Source of the DNA: Pseudomonadota bacterium
Lineage (GTDB): Bacteria; Pseudomonadota; Gammaproteobacteria; Burkholderiales; Thiobacillaceae
Reading direction: 5' to 3'
DNA length: 5,118 bases
Assembly: GCA_021802595.1 (NCBI GenBank)
Contig: JAJZRT010000344.1
Span: forward strand, 1-5,118
In this document: piece by piece, positions 1-5,118 of the stretch
Position numbering within the stretch: the stretch's first letter is position 1
How the letters are laid out: each line of letters begins with the position of its first letter
The notes under the pieces: model-generated
Told to the model about the DNA's origin: nothing
What the model saw: only the letters and a program-made list of their open reading frames with translations
Databases searched by the model: none
Made by a program: the position numbers and the translations under genes

Positions 1-1254
<1,254 letters not shown>

Positions 1255-1265
1255 GACGGATTGAT

Positions 1266-1307
1266 AAAGGAGTCCCGTTGCGGCATGAACGTCGCAAGAC
1301 CAAGGAG
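1266..1307 (+). promoter_or_regulatory. Two candidate ribosome binding sites upstream of the GH15 gene
   Basis: AAAGGAG at 1266-1272 lies 5 bases before an in-frame TTG at 1278, and 12 bases before an out-of-frame ATG at 1285. AAGGAG at 1302-1307 lies 3 bases before ATG 1311. ATG 1311 is preferred because the family similarity ([17 protein letters not shown]) begins there and the upstream codons (RHERRKTKET) look like a non-conserved leader. The second site's spacing is tight, so initiation at TTG 1278, adding 11 residues, cannot be excluded. Confidence 0.5.
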
Positions 1308-1310
1308 ACC

Positions 1311-3356
1311 ATGAGCGAACTTCCGTTCGGGCAGCCAGGCCTGCCCAGCACTTGGGCCAGTGCCCACAAGCAGGCTGTGGGCACTGCCTTGAGTGAACGT
1401 TCCCGCGTCTGGTTCACCGTCGCCGACGGTGTGTTAACCGAGGTTTATCATCCGACGATCGACTGTCCGAATCAACGCGATCTTCAGTTCCTGATCACCG
1501 ATGGTGGTGAGCTATTTCACGAAGAGCGACGCGATCTGGAACATAGCGTCGAGTGGATCGAAGACGGCATTCCGGCCTTCCAGATTGTCAGCCGAGATCC
1601 GCAAGGCCGCTACCGACTGATCAAGACGGTCTGCACGGATCCCGATGCCGACTGCGTGCTTGAGCGAGTCCACTTCGAGCCTTTGGTGGAAGCAGCCCGA
1701 CATTACCGCCTGTATCTGCTGTGGGCGCCCCATCTCGACAACCAGGGGTCGGATAACCACGGTCGCGTTGAATATGGCGCCAACGAATGCGACTGGCTCA
1801 TCGCCTGGCGCGGGTCTCGATACGCTGCGGTAACCGCCACGGTACCCTTCTCACGCATGTCAGCCGGCTATGTGGGTCATTCCGACGGCTGGCAGGATAT
1901 AAACAGACACCGGCACCTAGAATGGAACTTCACGACAGCGGGACCGGGCAATATTGCGCTGACGGCAGAACTGGAGTTGCCGCCAGACGGTCATTTCATG
2001 CTTTGTGTCGGGTTCGGCAACAGCGAGCGGACGGCCATCAAGGCTGCAAGCGGCTGCCTGGACCGCAACGGATTCGCGTCGGTTCTCAATCGCTACATGG
2101 AAGGGTGGCGCGCTTATCAGCGCGGATTGCTCGATCTGTCGGCCCAGAGCGGCGACGGCGGGCAGCTTTACCGGCGTAGCATCGCGGTGTTGCGTACGCA
2201 TATCGACAAGATTCATCGCGGCGCGGGCGTGGCCTCGTTGTCCATTCCCTGGGGCGAATCGGCATCGGCGGACCAGCCGATTGGCGGCTATCACTTGGTC
2301 TGGCCGCGCGATCTCTACCACCAGGCCATGGGCTTGCTCGCCGCCGGCGACCGGGAGAGGCCAGCGCAGATTCTGCATTATTTGTTCTCTCGACAGCGCG
2401 AGGATGGAAGCTTCTTTCAGAATTTCTGGGTGGATGGCAGGCCCTACTGGCAAGGCCTGCAGCTCGACGAAGTCGGCTATTCGGTGCTGTTGGCCAACCA
2501 CCTGCACCACGAAGGGCTCTTGGACTTCGACCCGTATCCCGTGGTACAGCGTGCCGCCGATTTCCTGGTGAACCATGGGCCGGTCACCCCCCAGGACCGC
2601 TGGGAGGAGAACAGAGGTTACAGTCCCCATACCCTGGCGGTAGTGGTTGCCGCGCTGCGCGCTGCGGCAGCGGTGGCCGATGCGACCGGAAAAGGGGCGC
2701 AGGCCGTCACTTACCGACAGGTGGCGCAAGACTGGGAACAACGCATCGAGGATTGGACCTTCACCGATTGCGGTCGATTGCTCTTCGGCCATCCCGAGCA
2801 CTACGAGCGTATCGCCCTGATCCCGTCGGTCGACACCGGTGAGCATCTGCCAGAGTGTCGAGTATTTCTGCCAATTCGCAATCTACCAGCGGAAGCAATG
2901 TACAACCAGTCCCAATGTTGCGTGGTAGACGGCGGTTTCCTGGAGTTGGTACGCCTGGGTCTGCGCACCGCCGCCGACCTGCACGTTCTCAAGACCCTGC
3001 CGGTATGGGATGCACTGTGCCGACGCGAGACGCCTTGCGGACCGGCGTGGTATCGCTACAACGGGGATGGTTACGGTGAGCACGAGGACGGTTCACCATT
3101 CGATGGTACCGGGCGCGGACGCTTGTGGCCGTTGCTCACCGGCGAGCGCGGACACTATGAAGTTGCCGCCGGACGCGACTCCCGGCCCTACATCAAGGCG
3201 CTGGAGTGCTTTGCCAACGAAAACGGCATGCTGCCCGAGCAAGTGTGGGATACAGAACCGCGTCTGGGCCATGGCACGGGTTCGGCCACACCTCTGGTGT
3301 GGGCTCACGCGGAGTATATCCGGCTGCTGGGCGCTTCGAGTCGTAAAGGAACATGA
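1311..3356 (+). CDS. GH15 glucoamylase / glucodextranase-type hydrolase inserted between merA and merD
   Basis: This is a predicted exo-acting hydrolase of 681 residues releasing beta-D-glucose from alpha-glucans. Residues about 5-265 look like the N-terminal beta-sandwich of prokaryotic GH15 enzymes ([35 protein letters not shown]). Residues about 285-680 form the (alpha/alpha)6 catalytic barrel. Motifs seen are [10 protein letters not shown] (W331-D334), [25 protein letters not shown] (E432/E433, region of the catalytic acid), RYNGDGYGE, and GMLPEQVWD (E643, the expected catalytic base). Length and both catalytic glutamates suggest an intact, active enzyme. There is no signal peptide, so the substrate should be intracellular, such as glycogen, maltodextrin or isomalto-oligosaccharide. 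Trehalose is possible because GH15 also contains trehalases. The stop codon overlaps an ATG at 3353 and lies 2 bases before the preferred merD start. The gene is therefore placed as a co-transcribed member of the mer operon, where it is foreign to Tn21/Tn501. Its base composition resembles its mer neighbours. Confidence 0.93.
   Translation: MSELPFGQPGLPSTWASAHKQAVGTALSERSRVWFTVADGVLTEVYHPTIDCPNQRDLQFLITDGGELFHEERRDLEHSVEWIEDGIPAFQIVSRDPQGRYRLIKTVCTDPDADCVLERVHFEPLVEAARHYRLYLLWAPHLDNQGSDNHGRVEYGANECDWLIAWRGSRYAAVTATVPFSRMSAGYVGHSDGWQDINRHRHLEWNFTTAGPGNIALTAELELPPDGHFMLCVGFGNSERTAIKAASGCLDRNGFASVLNRYMEGWRAYQRGLLDLSAQSGDGGQLYRRSIAVLRTHIDKIHRGAGVASLSIPWGESASADQPIGGYHLVWPRDLYHQAMGLLAAGDRERPAQILHYLFSRQREDGSFFQNFWVDGRPYWQGLQLDEVGYSVLLANHLHHEGLLDFDPYPVVQRAADFLVNHGPVTPQDRWEENRGYSPHTLAVVVAALRAAAAVADATGKGAQAVTYRQVAQDWEQRIEDWTFTDCGRLLFGHPEHYERIALIPSVDTGEHLPECRVFLPIRNLPAEAMYNQSQCCVVDGGFLELVRLGLRTAADLHVLKTLPVWDALCRRETPCGPAWYRYNGDGYGEHEDGSPFDGTGRGRLWPLLTGERGHYEVAAGRDSRPYIKALECFANENGMLPEQVWDTEPRLGHGTGSATPLVWAHAEYIRLLGASSRKGT
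3345..3350 (+). promoter_or_regulatory. Ribosome binding site deciding the merD start
   Basis: AAAGGA lies 8 bases before ATG 3359 but only 2 bases before the alternative ATG 3353. This favours 3359, which also gives the family-typical MNxYTxSxLA start. The site lies inside the last GH15 codons, so merD translation is probably coupled to GH15 translation. Confidence 0.65.
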
Positions 3357-3358
3357 AC

Positions 3359-3724
3359 ATGAATCGGTACACAATTTCCAAGCTGGCTGAGGGCGCGGGT
3401 GTCAGCGTGCATATCGTGCGCGACTACTTGCTGCGCGGACTGCTGCGGCCGGTGGCGCGTACCCAAGGCGGCTACGGTCTGTTCGACGAGGCGGCCTTGC
3501 AACGGCTGTGCTTGGTGCGGGCTGCCTTCGAAGCGGGCATCGGCCTCGATGCGCTGGCGCGGTTGTGCCGGGCACTCGATACGTCGGACGGCGACCAGGC
3601 CGCCGCGCAGCTTACCGCGCTGCGCCAGATCGTCAAACGCCGACGCGAAGCGTTGGCCGATCTGGAAGCGCAGTTGGCCACCCTGCCGAGCGAGCACAGC
3701 ACGCGGAGAGTTTGCCATGAATAG
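3359..3724 (+). CDS. merD: MerD, secondary regulator of the mer operon (altered C-terminus)
   Basis: This is a MerR-family DNA-binding protein of 121 residues. In Tn21/Tn501 MerD binds the mer operator and helps remove activated MerR, switching the operon off once Hg(II) is gone. The N-terminal helix-turn-helix and wing ([24 protein letters not shown], then a glycine-rich [11 protein letters not shown]) are followed by a helical dimerisation region ([22 protein letters not shown]). MerD lacks the Hg-binding cysteines of MerR. The body matches Tn21 MerD closely as I remember it, but the tail reads HSTRRVCHE where Tn21 reads AQHAESLP. A loss of about 4 bases near 3690-3696 explains this, and the stop then falls just inside merE. 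The conserved regulatory body is intact, so the protein is probably functional. In Tn21/Tn501 merD follows merA directly. Here a 2-kb GH15 gene separates them. Confidence 0.95.
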   Translation: MNRYTISKLAEGAGVSVHIVRDYLLRGLLRPVARTQGGYGLFDEAALQRLCLVRAAFEAGIGLDALARLCRALDTSDGDQAAAQLTALRQIVKRRREALADLEAQLATLPSEHSTRRVCHE

Positions 3725-3803
3725 CCCCGAACGCTGGGCCGACCGAAACACGCAAGCCGTTCACCGGCTATCTGTGGGGCGGGCGGGTCGTGCTCACCTG
3801 TCT
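3717..3803 (+). pseudogene. merE: merE remnant: frameshifted and cut short
   Basis: Intact MerE is an inner-membrane protein of about 78 residues implicated in Hg(II) and methylmercury uptake. The ATG at 3717 opens with MNSPERW, as in MerE. The next codons then leave the MerE frame: the run TGGGCC at 3735-3740 has one G more than the expected TGGCC. In the +1 frame MerE resumes as TRKPFTGYLWGGRVVLTC. Similarity stops around 3800, inside the first predicted membrane segment, where urf2 sequence begins. All of the second half of merE is missing, so no functional MerE can be made. The remaining open frame from 3717 (to 3941) is a chimera. Confidence 0.88.
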
Positions 3804-3806
3804 CTC

Positions 3807-3931
3807 CTGTTCCTGCCTGTGGCCGAGTCGTCCGAACTGATGCCTGCGGCAATCCGGCACTGTTCGCCACGTTCGATGCCTTGCGTGCCCTCGCCGTGCG
3901 CTTTTCTGCCGACGACTTCGACATGGGATAC
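3807..3931 (+). pseudogene. urf2 (EAL-domain) fragments joined by an internal deletion
   Basis: In Tn21/Tn501 the gene after merE, urf2, encodes an EAL-type cyclic-di-GMP phosphodiesterase-like protein. Two short pieces are recognisable. Positions 3807-3845 read LFLPVAESSELMP in the merE ATG frame, matching QFLPVVESSGLMP of Urf2. Positions 3848-3931 read GNPALFATFDALRALAVRF then SADDFDMGY in another frame, matching the Urf2 stretch GDPAIFPALDALRQIGVRF then AADDFGTGY. The intervening hundred or so residues and the beginning of the gene are gone, and the two pieces are out of frame with each other. The catalytic EAL motif itself is not present. The block is a deletion scar with no coding function. 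Confidence 0.82.
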
Positions 3932-3940
3932 CCCTTACTA

Positions 3941-3990
3941 ATATAACGAGAGACGTAACAGAAGCGCTCCGCTAAATTCAGACGTTATAT
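3941..3990. repeat. Inverted repeat resembling an integron attC recombination site
   Basis: ATATAACG at 3941-3948 pairs perfectly with CGTTATAT at 3983-3990. Between them AGCG (3964-3967) and CGCT (3969-3972 region) can form an inner hairpin. The right half, GCTAAATTCAGACGTTATAT, agrees at 16 of 20 positions with the right end of the aadA7 attC as I remember it, including a GTT core at 3984-3986. At 50 bp it is slightly shorter than typical attC sites, and the left inner box is poor. It could instead be an unrelated hairpin. It has no T-tract, so it does not look like a terminator. Confidence 0.4.
3982..3988. repeat. Left copy of direct repeat ACGTTAT flanking the YHS gene
   Basis: ACGTTAT recurs at 4402-4408, so the two copies bracket the YHS gene and the right copy lies exactly at the return to urf2 sequence. 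This fits either a GTT recombination core or a short target duplication. Confidence 0.5.
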
Positions 3991-4004
3991 ATCAGAGAAT
4001 TAAT

Positions 4005-4010
4005 GGAGGT
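4005..4010 (+). promoter_or_regulatory. Ribosome binding site of the YHS/TRASH gene
   Basis: GGAGGT lies 6 bases before ATG 4017. The in-frame GTG at 4011 directly abuts it and cannot serve as start, so 4017 is chosen. Confidence 0.75.
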
Positions 4011-4016
4011 GTGAAC

Positions 4017-4391
4017 ATGACAACACTGATTTGCCCCACATGCGGTTGCTCCTTAGTAAGGTTGGGCATTACTAAAGAGAATGCTGTTATACAGGAATAT
4101 CGAGGAAAGGAATATTCATTCTGTTGCGACGGGTGTGCCGTTACGTTCCAAGAAAATGCCGAAACCCTGCTGGAAGAAACAAATAGTCTCGTTGTGTGCC
4201 CAAGTTGTTTGGCTGAAAAACCAATCAATCAAACTGTGGCAATTAGTTTTCGAGATAAGGAACTGTATTTTTGTAGATGCCCGCATTGCATTACTGTTTT
4301 TCGGGAAGATCCCGAATATTATCTGAAGCGCTTGTCCGGAGAAATGGAATTTGCTGGCATATTTTCTGGAGGTCGAGGATGCTGTAGTTAA
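4017..4391 (+). CDS. Small cysteine-rich protein with two YHS/TRASH-like modules, putative heavy-metal binding
   Basis: The 124-residue protein contains 13 cysteines. Module 1 spans about residues 6-52: C6-x2-C9, then [20 protein letters not shown] with C36, C37 and C40. Module 2 spans about 61-106: C61-x2-C64, then [20 protein letters not shown] with C86, C88 and C91. This is the layout of YHS/TRASH domains, which bind metals in sensors, transporters and chaperones. The protein ends in GRGCCS, a vicinal cysteine pair recalling the C-terminal CCAG of MerA. There is no signal peptide or membrane segment, so it is probably cytoplasmic. Base composition is much lower in GC than the adjacent mer genes, a sign of acquisition from elsewhere. 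It may be transcribed by read-through from the mer promoter. Its position beside merA and the role of TRASH-domain MerH in Sulfolobus suggest Hg(II) trafficking or buffering. This is inference, and copper or another soft metal is equally possible. Confidence 0.85.
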   Translation: MTTLICPTCGCSLVRLGITKENAVIQEYRGKEYSFCCDGCAVTFQENAETLLEETNSLVVCPSCLAEKPINQTVAISFRDKELYFCRCPHCITVFREDPEYYLKRLSGEMEFAGIFSGGRGCCS

Positions 4392-4401
4392 TGTACAAAT
4401 T

Positions 4402-4408
4402 ACGTTAT
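4402..4408. repeat. Right copy of direct repeat ACGTTAT at the urf2 junction
   Basis: This copy is identical to 3982-3988. It lies 10 bases after the YHS stop codon and immediately before urf2 similarity resumes. Confidence 0.5.
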
Positions 4409-4530
4409 TCACCCCGGAAGGCGCGGAGTACGTCGAGCACTTCTGCGGGCTGGAGTGCTACCTGCGCTTCCATGCGCGGATCAGCATTGCGACCGAACCG
4501 AGCGCTTGCGATTCGCCGCCGTCAGGTTGA
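4408..4530 (+). pseudogene. 3' end of urf2 / DUF3330 module, lacking its first cysteine pair
   Basis: In frame from 4408 the sequence reads [18 protein letters not shown], continues [17 protein letters not shown], and ends SPPSG before the TGA at 4528. This is the C-terminal DUF3330 part of Urf2 in Tn21, which reads [21 protein letters not shown]. In intact copies a CxxCC segment precedes it and completes a small treble-clef/TRASH-like cysteine module. That half is missing here, cut off by the inserted segment. The frame is open upstream into the out-of-phase YHS gene, but no convincing start or ribosome binding site serves it. It is therefore called a remnant. Confidence 0.82.
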
Positions 4531-4542
4531 GGCATACCTCAA
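4522..4542. promoter_or_regulatory. Half of a Tn21-type res site I, broken near its centre
   Basis: TCAGGTTGAGGCATACC matches, as I remember it, the left arm and centre of resolvase site I that follows urf2 in Tn21-family transposons. There the site is completed by the inverted arm AACCTGA. Here similarity ends 3-4 bases past the symmetry centre, and the right arm is replaced. The new junction happens to create the palindrome TTGAGG-CATA-CCTCAA (4527-4542). No tnpR or tnpA follows. Confidence 0.55.
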
Positions 4543-4717
4543 GCGGACAGGGGCGTCGTCAGTTGCAGTTAATCTGAGCACACCGTTTTCGATTGCAAGC
4601 CGTTACACTTAGGCCATCAAAAACCGATTCTGGGCCATTTCTCGATGCCTTTTCGCGGTTGACAGACGCCGCCCCCACAACAGGCGAGTCCGCACAACAA
4701 ATGGGGGTGCGTGATGG
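4531..4717. other. Non-coding junction region
   Basis: There is no gene with recognisable product here and no transposon terminal inverted repeat of Tn3 or Tn5053 type that I can see. A TTGACA hexamer at 4659-4664 has no acceptable -10 box at 16-18 bases. The segment lies between the broken res site and the 3' end of a minus-strand gene. Confidence 0.5.
4672..4707 (-). terminator. Weak hairpin after the minus-strand gene
   Basis: CCCCCA at 4672-4677 pairs with TGGGGG at 4702-4707 across a 24-base loop that has a small inner GCG/CGC stem. On the minus strand it begins about 10 bases after the stop codon, a suitable place for a terminator. There is no T-tract, so intrinsic termination is doubtful. 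Confidence 0.22.
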
Positions 4718-5118
4718 TCAGTCATCGAGTTTTGGTCGGGTAGACGGGTCATTGCGCAGCCAGCGGCTCCAAAACGCCTCATTGATGCGGGATGATGAAA
4801 GGGTATTGGTTGGATTCTCAGGCTGTTGCGATGACTTGGGAGGCTTTTTACGACGTGTTTCCCAGGCGTTTAGCGCGGTCGTGTACGCCTTTCCTTTGGT
4901 GCGTTCCCAGGTCATCACGCGCTTGTCGAAAGGCGGCACCTTGCTGACCAACCCGTAATTGCTCGCCAATCTTAAAGCGTTGCCAACCGCTGCAGGCGGA
5001 AATCCCGTAGCGGTGGCGAGTTCCCGTGAATCCATGGCTCCTGCTAAGGCAGCAACGACAATCGGGACCAGTTCTTCGGTGGTTTTCTGAGGTTCTTTTG
5101 ATGGTTTGTGCAGGGTGC
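4718..5118 (-). CDS. Unrecognised protein with winged-helix-like DNA-binding segment, 5' end outside window
   Basis: The frame is open from the right edge (reading TLHKPSKEPQKTTEELVPIVVAAL at the end of the window) to the stop at 4718-4720, giving 132 visible residues. The ATG at 5035 is internal to this open frame, so the gene probably starts beyond the window. The segment LAGAMDSRELATATGF, then PPAAVGNALRLASNYGLVSK, has the helix-turn-helix spacing of a winged-helix domain. It is followed by a possible wing (PPFDKRVMTWERT). The remaining 60 residues are basic, proline- and serine-rich and likely disordered (RRKKPPKSSQQPENP). I do not recognise the family. It is not part of Tn21-type transposons that I know. 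Its opposite orientation and position after the broken res site suggest recipient plasmid, integrative element or chromosome. Confidence 0.6.
   Translation of the reverse strand, partial: TLHKPSKEPQKTTEELVPIVVAALAGAMDSRELATATGFPPAAVGNALRLASNYGLVSKVPPFDKRVMTWERTKGKAYTTALNAWETRRKKPPKSSQQPENPTNTLSSSRINEAFWSRWLRNDPSTRPKLDD

Larger units (their letters stand above)
3933..4407. mobile_element. AT-richer insert within urf2 carrying the YHS/TRASH gene (possible integron cassette)
   Basis: Urf2 similarity stops after DDFDMGY at about 3931 and resumes with [13 protein letters not shown] at 4408. The segment between is clearly more AT-rich than its surroundings. It contains a 50-bp inverted-repeat structure resembling attC, then one gene. 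A 7-base direct repeat, ACGTTAT, occurs at the attC-like core (3982-3988) and at the right junction (4402-4408), as expected for recombination at GTT cores. No transposase, no insertion-sequence ends and no second attC downstream of the gene were seen, so the mechanism is inferred. The left boundary is approximate. Confidence 0.5.

Noticed and set aside
1917..2846. Long minus-strand open frame of 309 codons opposite the GH15 gene
   Set aside because: It lies wholly within a well-supported GH15 gene whose motifs are all on the plus strand. Its translation shows no recognisable domain and is a GC-rich antisense shadow.
3399..3941. 180-codon plus-strand frame through merD, merE and urf2
   Set aside because: Its first half is out of frame with MerD. 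Only the later part contains the first MerE residues and one Urf2 piece, and this results from the frameshift and deletion. It is not a real fused gene.
3917..3946. Possible promoter (TTCGAC with TAATAT or ATATAA) before the YHS gene
   Set aside because: The -35 box is poor and lies in urf2 sequence, and the AT-rich -10 is expected in this AT-rich insert. It is too weak to annotate.
4391..4612. 73-codon plus-strand frame whose ATG overlaps the YHS stop (TAATG)
   Set aside because: It looks like a coupled gene, but it reads the urf2/DUF3330 region in the wrong frame, giving [13 protein letters not shown] instead of [15 protein letters not shown]. It is a chance frame.
4593..4958. 121-codon plus-strand frame
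   Set aside because: It overlaps the minus-strand gene for most of its length and has no ribosome binding site or recognisable domain. The minus-strand frame has a plausible winged-helix segment and runs on to the window edge.

Overview
The window is a rearranged 3' half of a Tn21/Tn501-type mercury resistance (mer) region from a GC-rich proteobacterium. Pseudomonas or a betaproteobacterium is likely, judged only from how closely the MerA, MerD, MerE and Urf2 sequences match the Tn501/Tn21 versions I remember. The left edge is a contig end: the first 9 bases are the last bases of the Illumina adapter, and MerA homology begins directly after them.

Layout, left to right. (1) Positions 10-1254 hold the C-terminal three quarters of mercuric reductase, MerA. 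(2) Positions 1311-3356 hold a complete cytoplasmic GH15 glucoamylase/glucodextranase-type enzyme. It sits where Tn21 and Tn501 go straight from merA to merD. (3) Positions 3359-3724 hold merD, the co-regulator, with a shifted last few codons. (4) Positions 3717-3931 are a scar. merE has lost its frame through one extra G and runs by deletion into two short pieces of urf2, the EAL-domain gene that follows merE in Tn21/Tn501. (5) At about 3933-4407 an AT-richer segment interrupts urf2. It carries a 50-bp inverted-repeat structure resembling an integron attC site and an intact gene for a 124-residue protein with two YHS/TRASH-like cysteine modules. (6) Positions 4408-4530 are the end of urf2 (DUF3330 part), followed directly by half of a Tn21-type res site I, where transposon similarity stops. 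(7) Positions 4531-4717 show no gene. (8) Positions 4718-5118, minus strand, hold the C-terminal part of an unrecognised protein with a winged-helix-like segment, probably the recipient replicon or another element.

Functionally, MerA reduces Hg(II) with NADPH and MerD down-regulates the operon. merE and urf2 are dead here. Two genes have joined the locus: a sugar hydrolase placed as an operon member with tight translational spacing, and a small cysteine-rich protein that may bind Hg(II) or another soft metal. The Sulfolobus merH gene, which encodes a TRASH-domain metallochaperone beside merA, is a precedent for the second. The GH15 gene in the mer operon is the most unusual feature. No tRNA, rRNA, CRISPR array or intact transposase gene was seen.
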